A DNA stretch of 64,000 nt from Cymbidium sinense (lineage: Eukaryota > Streptophyta > Magnoliopsida > Asparagales > Orchidaceae). Below the pieces are notes generated by a model. The model was given only the letters and a program-made list of their open reading frames with translations, had not been told where the DNA came from and made no database searches. This document shows, piece after piece, positions 56,359-64,000 of this stretch. The DNA lies in contig CM038222.1 of the NCBI GenBank assembly GCA_021442155.1, positions 53,749,352-53,813,351 on the forward strand, read 5' to 3'. The first letter of the stretch is position 1, and every line of letters starts with the position of its first letter. The position numbers and the translations under genes were made by a program.

Positions 56359-56449
<91 letters not shown>

Positions 56450-56610
56450 AATAGAAGAATCCATGTGTTCTTTTTTTTTTTTGGGAAAGTTTTATGATTA
56501 TGATTGTGATTATGATTTTTTTTGAAAAATATGATTGTTCATTTTATTTAAAAAAATGAAATCTTCATCAAAGCGGATTGAAAGAAGATATTCATTAGTG
56601 CTTTTGGAAA
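54640..56610 (-). repeat. Leader hairpin array, copy 3 (about 21 units)
   Basis: Written on the + strand the units read TTAGCAAATTTGGTATGCTAA or TTAACAAATTTGTGTATGTTAA. As RNA (minus strand) they have the same loop as copies 1 and 2. PBS-proximal units (about 56,350, 56,280) are CATTCAATA/CTTCAT types, and the ORF1-proximal unit (about 54,895) is TTTAACA...TGTTAAA. Four neighbouring units (about 55,655-55,960) are near-identical at a period of about 84 bp. One unit at 55,990 is damaged and another carries the AT expansion. Confidence 0.9.
56362..56447. repeat. (AT)43 microsatellite
   Basis: Uninterrupted AT dinucleotides, 86 bp. They lie between CCATTCAATAAGTGTAA and TTGAATAG, the two arms of a hairpin unit, so the repeat has grown inside the loop. 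Confidence 0.95.
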
Positions 56611-56858
56611 ATGTATTTATTTTATTATTATTATTATTTTTTGAAAATCCCTACATGTAATAATTATGTGAATTTTTAAATGAGGGTGAAAAAACTTTTG
56701 TGGAAAATATTTCATTAAGTGCATTTTTGAAAAAGGTGCTTTTGAAAAGCAAAGTTCTTTATGGAAGATTTGTTTTAGGATGAACCTTTCTTTATCATGA
56801 AGATAATAAGGAGGAAGTCTTAAAGATGTTTCTCTTTATTTTAGATCTTTTCATTTTA

Positions 56859-56880
56859 CCCATTGGAGGAACCCAATGGG
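56859..56880 (-). ncRNA. PBS-proximal leader hairpin, copy 3
   Basis: CCCATTGG pairs with CCAATGGG around a 6-nt loop, in the same GGTCTTAAAACCCC context as copy 2's hairpin. One stem pair differs in both bases between the two copies. Confidence 0.55.
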
Positions 56881-57060
56881 GGTTTTAAGACCAATAAAGA
56901 ATGCGGTCATAAAACCTAAAGATGTTGGCTAACTCAACTTAAGAATGAAATGAGCTAAGTGCCAATGGAAAGAAGGATAGTCTTGGATTCATAACAAAGT
57001 ACAAACCCACTATAGATGTTCAAAGACAACGATCATTTACCAAAGATGGATAGAGGAACC
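56881..57060 (-). other. 5' leader next to the PBS, copy 3
   Basis: Non-coding, homologous to 22,051-22,229: ATCCATCTTTGGTAAATGAT and CGTTGTCTTTG near the PBS, then GTGGGTTTGTACTTTG and TTAGCCAACATCTTTAGG-like sequence. Confidence 0.7.
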
Positions 57061-57079
57061 ATCCACAGCGGAGTCGCTA
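57061..57079 (-). promoter_or_regulatory. Primer-binding site, copy 3
   Basis: On the minus strand TAGCGACTCCGCTGTGGAT. It differs from the family TGGYGACTCCGCTGGGGA at two sites, both explained by single-base decay. It lies 8 nt from the LTR end at 57,088. Confidence 0.85.
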
Positions 57080-57087
57080 GAAAAATC

Positions 57088-60000
57088 TGTGAAAAAAATT
57101 GCCACACACATATAGATTTGCCTTCAAATATGTGATGAAAAAGAGAGGCCAAATTATATATGTAGAAATTCATCTTGGTAAGATGCCATGTAGATCCGCA
57201 GATGTACTTATTCAGGTGATCAGAAACATCATCAAGGTATAGTGTACTATCTCAAAAGACAGAAATCACTACCCTTTAATGGAACCAATCACCTCAATAA
57301 GGATTCCTAAGGACGATGGATCTGCATATGTACTAGAGATTCTTTCCCTACATTACATGAAAAAGTAAAGCAGGGTTTATTTTAAATCGAGTTCATTAAA
57401 TTCCCTATAAGGGCAAGCTCCTATAGTTAATTACATCTTAAGGGACAGAATCCCTTAGGAAAACTCTCGATTAAGGTAAATGATCATTATCTCTGAAGAT
57501 TTCAATGGGAATGACTATCAATCAATTAGTTTATAGATCAAATGAGATTGATCAAAAGAGGGAGTTATTATCGAAGCCAAAAATGCGAATAAGTGGGAGA
57601 TACTCACGATGCTAGGAAACTTAGCGAGCATCTCAAACTAACCTAAAATTGGGCTTTACATTTTAGAAATTGATTTAATATGTTTGAGTTGCATTTCTTA
57701 TTAGAATTTTAGGACTTAAGATTCCTTAACACAAAATTAAGGAAATGCCTAAGAAGTGAGGAATTATGCTTGTGGCCCTAAAGGGGAAAAGCAACCTCAG
57801 AACCTAAATCTAGAGAGCTTCAGCGAGGACCGGAACCCCAACCTAAATCTAAGGCAAAAATGGGTAATTAGTTTGCCTCCACAAGAGAGGACAAACCACT
57901 AGATAGCTTGGAATTACAACTACCTGGGGGTTTCCGCCAACTAACTCCTCCTACGATTTTAAATACATGTAGGCAAGTCATTATGCTTATGCAATAGCTA
58001 GGCTATTTTTATTTAGAAAGAGACTAAGTCCTTAAACTCACTCCCTAAAGAGAGTAGATCATGTAAAGGGTATGCTTCAAATGACCTAAATCTAATGCAT
58101 TTCAAATTTCATTTTATTATCATTTTTGAATGATTATTTTGACTCAGGATAATAGGCTTTTTATGACTAATGCATGAGAAAGTAGATTGTTGGCCAAAAT
58201 CAGCTAAAAGTTTATGAGGTGAGTTTCCACAACGGCCCTCAAAGGTCAAGTCGGGTTCTCTAGCAAAGATGGAAGCTCTCCAATCAAGAGTGGAATAAGA
58301 TGCATTTGTGTATGATATTATAAAGAAATGCTCATCCAACTAAGGGGTTGCTAATTCTTTATCTTGATTTTAATCCTAAGCTTTAGGTGAGGTTATGAGT
58401 TATTTTATTTTAATTTGAATTGTTAAGTTGTGAAAATGATTTATTTTTCCCTAAAGAACCTAATCCACATCTAGGCCATACATAAAACAAGGAAGAAACT
58501 AGGAAAAACATGCCACTTAATGCACAAGTTAAACAAACATCAATCAATTTACAAAACTAGCACAAAAAGAATAAATGATTATTTTTGGTCGGGCACCACT
58601 ACACAAACTTGAAAATATCAAATGTGGGTATCCGAGCTCTACCCTTATACAACCCGGATTACAAATGAATTAAATTATAATTTAAGCAAAAGAATTCATT
58701 ATTATGGGGGGGTCTTTAAGCTTTATTCTTCTTTTTGCTTTCTTCTTTCTTTCTTTTCTTTTCTTCTTTTCTTCTTTAGATCTTCCTTTGGATGGTTGAA
58801 TGGTAGATGCTACAAGAATTCACATGGTGCCTAAGATGAAGTCTTATGACCAATGTTCATCCTAATCCTCATAACAAATCATTCCAACATCCTACTTATA
58901 CAAATTTTTACATGAAAAGGAAATGTATAAATCTAATAAACACCTACAAAACAAAGGTTAGTCGAATCACACCACACATATCCCAAGCATATATATTGGA
59001 CTTATCACCCCACACATGGGTGACTAAGTCGACCTGGCATATGTATTATGCTAAGGGGTATAAGCACCTGCAAGCAAGAAGCATTTATATTTTTGTTTAT
59101 GATAGCGCCCCTTTAGCACAATCCCCTGCAGAAAAGAATAGTTAGACAAAGAATGTCATACCATTCATTCTACAAGTATACACCCTAACATCTAGTCTAA
59201 AATATTTATCACAAAATAAAATATAACATCAAACTATGCACCGACCTAACTTAAAGTTAGAAGTGGTGACTTAGGCTAATGTGTGTGCTTTGAAGGTTTG
59301 TGTGGGATGCTTAGCTTAGGACTTTAGGTTCAAATTTTCTAAATGTGATGGACATGTTCAACTTAGAGGAGGGGTTTAATTTAAGTTGTTTAAGTGTTTT
59401 GGGTTATTTTTATTTCATGTTTAAATTTGGTTTGAGTGAAACCTATAATTAATTACTAAGTTATGAAGAGAGAGAAAAAGAAGTGAACTTCTTTTTCCTT
59501 CCCTAATCCTTAAGTAATTTCTAAGGTAAGTTCACTTTTTAATTTCATTTAGGTAAAATTTTTGATTAGATATTTTAATCAATCCTAAGTTTAGACAAAC
59601 TCTAAACAAACCTATCCAAAAAGAAAGGCAATTTAAGATTAAGAAAAATGACTCAAAATTCACATAACACACATTACTTCAATTCTTTCCCAACATATAT
59701 AACATGCATATGGGTGTACCCTAAGCATATCTATACATGCAAATGGGAATAGTTAACACACTTTATGATGCATGCTAAGTAATTCACTTAAGAAAATTTA
59801 GAAGATTTAGATGCATGATTTTTCTTAACTATAAAAGGTTTTCATTATCCAAAATTTCGCATACATGCATGAAAGTAAGAAAGGCATAAGTGAGTACAGC
59901 GTCATTGTTAACCAGAGCTGTAAGGTACAAGACCTATTTAAGGATACTTAAAGCCTCACAATCTCGGGGTTGTCCAGACTAAAATACAACTTTCCTTAAG

Positions 60001-63000
60001 TACTAACATCCATATAAAAGAAATTAAATGGAATAAGAATATGCAAAAGTTGTTTAATAGTTTCATTTTTGTTTATGCAATTTATTCATGCATGCATAGG
60101 CAATCCTTCTTAGATGATGACATAAGGATGAATAAGGTATGGAATGAAGTAAGTGTTGAGTTCTTTTCAAATGAAACGTACATTTTACCAACCCTTATTC
60201 AAAACTATGCTAACATAAGAAAGGAAGGAAAGGCTACTACACATGACTTTATAATCCATCACATGCAAACTTATAATTAGGATATAAGAATAGCACACTT
60301 TCAGATTTGATGTTTCATTTATAGGTTTTGAAAATATTTTGGATTTAGTAGTGATAATAGCCACACATATTTTACTTTAGCCAAATTTGACATAAAGTAA
60401 ACAATTTCATTTTAAAATTTTGAAATATGAAATCATGGATGCATAAATCACGTGACATATAATTTAACATGTTGGGAAAGATCTGAAGTAATGTAATCAT
60501 GAAAACAAACTCACTTTACTTAATTCCTAAAGACATTCTTAAAGAATAAGATAACTTAGAATAAATCAAAGTAAATTTCAAAATGATTTTTATTTGTTTG
60601 AAGTTTAATTTAATTTTGAAAAGATGAGATGAGTTTGCTATTCCTAACCCATTCTCACATGTGTTTTGTATTTTTTTTAAATTTTTTGATAATTAAATTC
60701 ATTTTTAAGTGTTGATTAGGTTAAGGTATGCATTAAATAGCTTAATTAACCCTTACCCACACCACCTTTGAAAAAATTAACTAAGTAATTATGAGCCAAT
60801 GAGATGACATAAAACCCACAAGGTATTTAAATTTGTAATGCACCTAGTAATAAAAAGGCGTAATGTAATTTAGCTCACAATTAAAAGTTAATTAAGCTAA
60901 TGGGTTTAGCTTAAGTACTTCTAAAATACCCTTTCACACTTATGAAAGGGGTTTTAATTTCCTTAATTAGACTTAGGCTATTAAACACCTAAGTATCTAC
61001 CCAAGGCAGATTAATTAAGTTATGGAAACTTTTTTGAATTTTTGAAAATTGTTTAAAGGGATAATTAATTAATTCACCCTTAATTAAGAAGAGTTAAGGA
61101 GAGAAAAGAAGGTTTAGAGAATAACATAGGGGAAATAGCCCAAATTTATTACTTAAAACCCCTAATCATTGGATCTAACCTTAATCTAACTTAATCATAG
61201 AGAAAATCCACTAATTACACCTTAATTAACATAAAAGGGTAATTAGGGAATGAGCTAGCAATTTTCCTAAGTAAGGCCTTAATAAATCTCAAGAAAATTA
61301 TGGGAGGTAGAGGTCATCCCCTAAAATGAACTCTAAAAATTTGAGATCAATTGGTGGCTTAATTAGGAAATAATTATCCAATTAACATTCCCAAAGAAAT
61401 CCAAATTCAGAGAAAAAGGGAAATCAAAATACATTGAAAACATTTTTAAAATATTCTTGATGAAATTAACTATCCATTGCATTTTTCCTTGTATTTTTTT
61501 AATTTTTCTTGAAGGAGTTATGATTTTTTGAAATTCTCTAATTAATTTATGAATTAATTAAGCATATTCTTAATTCCTAATTTACCTCTAGCTCACAGTG
61601 CGATGCGTGGCGGCGGTGGTCAGCGTGCTTTACACGCATCGTGTTGTGAGCCTTTACTTAAGTTATCAAATCAGGGGAGGCGGAGGTGGCGCACATGCTT
61701 TTATCTTTAGTCATTCGATCAAAGATCAGATAGCTGAGGATACACCCACGGTTTATAAAATGGATAAGGGATTTAAAAATGTGGAATAATCTCTATCATC
61801 CATCCAAATAGTGGGATGGATGATGAGAGATTCATCCGAGCTTTGGAAGAATGAGATCCATCCCTTTGATCCGAGATCAATAGAGCTCAGATTAGGCTAA
61901 AACTTAGTCCACACCTTCACCATGCAATAACCAACAAATCCAATGGCTAAGTTCCAATGAGATTGAAGTTCACTTCATAAAGGACCAACACCTATGAGAA
62001 TTAAGCTCGGGAAATCACTAACCTTGCCAGAGGTGATCACAGGCACTTGATTCCCTTGGAGGAGCTTCATCTGGTTGAGACGAAGCTTTGTTGAAGTTTT
62101 GAGCACTTAAAGTTGAGTGTAGAGCTCTATGGACCAACTCCTCTTCACTCCCTTTGCAGCTTTGATGGAATTGAACTCTTCTTTGCCTCTATAACTTCAA
62201 AGAAGGCTTGGGCAGACTCAACATAAGACCTAGATCAAGTGTGCAAGAGGAATTGGAAGGAGATTAAGTGTAGAGAAAATTCACTATTGGATCGGCTACC
62301 CTATTTTTCACTGTACACAATTGAAGATTGGGAAATCTAAATCCTCTTTAGGGACCTTAGGACAGCTCTGAGGTGGTTGCTAAGGCTTCTTAGGTTCCAA
62401 TTGAGTGTGAATCAAGTGGAAATGAAAATTTTAGTGGATTAGGGGGAGTATGTCTCCCCCTATTGTAATCGGACTACCGATAATGGGCTTGCCATTTTGA
62501 TCCAATTGACCTCATAGGATGGGTTTTTTTGGTTGTTAGAGCAATGCACATGGTCGGTTCGGTCAGAGGAGTGGAAGGCTAACTCCCATGTGCATCCAAT
62601 TGAGCTTTGGTGGGAGTTTGAAATTTTAATTTCATGGCTATGGGTTGGGTTTGGTCCATGGGCCAAATGGGTTAAACCAAACCCATTGTGTTGGGTGCAC
62701 CATTCAACACTAGTTCTTCTTGAGGTTTGAGGAAAGCCTCAAGTGATTATGATGAGTGTATGCCCAAAATACCCATGGGCTAGGCCAAAATTTATTCTAT
62801 GGCCTAGGGGTATAATGGTCATTTTACTATTTTTTAATTTAGGTATGTTTGGTATGTTGAGAAAATAGGTTGGGCCAAGTTTCAATGGATTTGGAATCCA
62901 TTTGATAGGGTTTGGCTCATGTTGACCCATTTAGGTCAGAATGGGTCAACTTGGATCAGGTTGACCAATAGGTCAAATTGGGTCAAACCAAGGGTTGGGT

Positions 63001-64000
63001 CAAGTTCATATGACCATTTGAAATTTTTTGGCACCTTTGGTTTGGTTCAATTTGGTATAGGTTTTGTTTTGGCTCATATGACTCATTTAGGTCAAATGGG
63101 TCAAGTTGACCCATTTGACCCATTTGACCTATTTGGGTTAGGTCAAGGGTAGGTTTAGGTTTTTTTAGTCATATGGAGTGGATTGGTATCTTTTTTTCCA
63201 ATCAATTTGGGTTAGGTTCAATTTTGGCTCAACATGACCCCTTTAGGTCATGTTGGGTCTAAGGTCAATTGGGCTAGGGTGGGTCCAGTTGGCCAATTGA
63301 GCCTTTGGTCAAGTTCCACAAGTGATTTGGGATGGACTAGACCCATTGGATTCAATCAATTTGACTTAATTAAGTTTTGACACATTTTGACCCTTTAGGT
63401 CAAAATGGGTCAACTTGGGTCAAGTGGGCCAAATGGGTTAGGTTAGGCTCAAATGTTGGCTTGGTCAAGTTCAAACATAGGTCATGAGTGAACTTGGATC
63501 AATGGTTTCAATCAATTTGGCCTATGGTGGATTTTGGCTATGTAAGATTTCATTTTAGGTTAAGTGTTGACTTGGTCAACCCTTAGGTTGACATGGTTCG
63601 ACCCAATTTGATTGATTGATCATCCCATGATGATTGTTGATCATGATGAGAGGCAAATATGAATTTAGTTCAATCCAATTTGGTTAGGATCAAAAGTTGG
63701 CTCATAAGGGTACTTTAGGTCACTTTGGGTCAACTGAGTCTAAGTGGATTAAATGGCTTGGTCATAGCGTGATTTGAAGTTGATTGATCTTATATATGGA
63801 CTTATGATTGAAATATAAATCCATTTACAAGAGGTTTGAAGTCAAATGGGTTTTGATCCATTTGAAAATTTCATATTCAAAGGAAGAATATGAAGGGGTC
63901 TTGGGTTAGATTTTTTGAATTGGGTTTTGATTGAATGATTGAAGTTCGGATTTATATATGAGTACATGATTGTAGGGTTGATTGAACCATGAGAGAAGAT
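57088..64000 (-). mobile_element. 5' LTR of copy 3 (at least 6.9 kb, continues past the window)
   Basis: The + strand left end TGTGAAAAAAATTGCCACAC is the LTR terminus next to the PBS. Rightwards follow the U5-type block (57,140-57,660), AT-rich sequence, a pyrimidine tract (58,725-58,790), the palindrome block (59,930-59,975), TTAATTAA-rich sequence, the GC-rich inverted repeat (61,591-61,651), a purine/Leu-Gly-like block near 62,450 (GGGGGAGTATGTCTCCCCC), and the GGTCAA tract (62,900-63,760). The window ends at the equivalent of about 13,100 in copy 1's LTR, so roughly another kilobase is expected. ORFs inside are not conserved. Confidence 0.85.
61591..61651 (-). promoter_or_regulatory. GC-rich inverted repeat in LTR of copy 3
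   Basis: GCTCACAGTGCGATGCGTG (61,591-61,609) pairs with CACGCATCGTGTTGTGAGC (61,633-61,651): 19 positions, 16 Watson-Crick and 3 G.T. The intervening 23 nt are GC-rich (GCGGCGGTGGTCAGCG). It sits in the same LTR position as the CpG-rich block of copy 2 at 38,580-38,800. Confidence 0.5.

Larger units (their letters stand above)
41534..64000 (-). mobile_element. Tat/Ogre-like retrotransposon, copy 3 (minus strand, 5' end outside window)
   Basis: Reading right to left: 5' LTR (57,088 onward), PBS, leader with hairpin array, ORF1, gag, protease C-terminus, linker, RT, RNH, aRNH, INT, 3' UTR repeats, 3' LTR ending at the TGG of 41,534. It keeps the longest ORF1 and an intact YVDD. It has lost the Gag knuckle, spacer and protease active site through one deletion, and it has many frameshifts in RT-INT. 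In a hand alignment of about 185 bp the two LTRs differ at roughly 15 sites, mostly transitions, so the insertion is not recent. Confidence 0.9.

Noticed and set aside
58725..58790. Polypyrimidine tract as the 3' LTR polypurine primer
   Set aside because: It lies inside the LTR (also at 20,170-20,230), far from the expected border, so it is probably simple sequence.
62919..63152. ORF with repeated LGQ/VDPFDPFDLFG
   Set aside because: It arises from GGTCAA-type simple repeats in the LTR. The equivalent tract in copy 1 (13,640-14,192) shows similar chance frames.

Overview
The window is plant nuclear DNA made almost entirely of decayed Ty3/gypsy LTR retrotransposons of the Tat (Ogre-like) lineage. 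I see no host gene, tRNA or rRNA gene. The lineage call rests on five things: a Tat-style gag with a CPYHH..GH....C knuckle; the gag-pro spacer (VDYNVLCHLRKLSSKLS...YDAL); an RT followed by two RNase H domains, the second of the archaeal-like type (YFDG.AS ... NEAEYEAL ... NTVADAL); an integrase ending in a GPY module; and a primer-binding site of the TGGYGACTCCGCTGGGGA type that fits tRNA-Arg. Such dense nesting of giant elements suggests a seed plant with a large, repeat-rich genome. The species cannot be read from the sequence.

Layout. Copy 1 (+) enters at position 1 inside its leader. It runs through ORF1, gag, pro, RT, RNH, aRNH and INT to about 9.38 kb, then a long repeat-rich 3' UTR (9.4-12.2 kb) and a truncated 3' LTR (to about 14.88 kb). 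After a short unassigned stretch, the 5' LTR of copy 2 (+) fills 15.04-22.02 kb. It is followed by the PBS, the leader, ORF1-gag-pol (24.2-32.93 kb), the 3' UTR (to 35.8 kb) and a 3' LTR that is cut at 41,221. There a minus-strand LTR end begins (41,222), and it is itself interrupted 312 bp later by the 3' LTR end of copy 3 (41,534). Copy 3 lies on the minus strand: 3' LTR 41.5-44.9 kb, 3' UTR to 47.5 kb, pol/gag/ORF1 from 47.5 to 54.6 kb, leader 54.6-57.06 kb, PBS at 57,061-57,079, and a 5' LTR from 57,088 to beyond the window end (at least 6.9 kb). Copies 2 and 3 stand tail to tail and form a very large inverted repeat.

All three polyproteins carry many stops and frameshifts, so none looks autonomous. 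Copy 3 keeps the longest ORF1 (225 codons) and an intact YVDD. Copy 2 keeps YVDD, the knuckle and the integrase CxxC. Copy 1 has lost YVDD. In a live element, ORF1 (role unknown) and Gag would package the RNA, protease would mature the polyprotein, RT and the RNases H would make cDNA from the tRNA-primed PBS, and integrase would insert it.

The most unusual signal is in the 5' leaders. Between PBS and ORF1 each copy has an array of 14-21 short hairpins at about 70-90 bp spacing. Stems change by paired substitutions (C:G, T:A and T.G states seen) while the loop (about TACCCAAATT) stays similar. A second conserved hairpin with a paired change lies near the PBS. Other points of interest are an antisense reading frame shared by all three 3' UTRs, an (AT)43 expansion in one hairpin loop, GC-rich inverted repeats in the LTRs, and an LTR-in-LTR-in-LTR nest.
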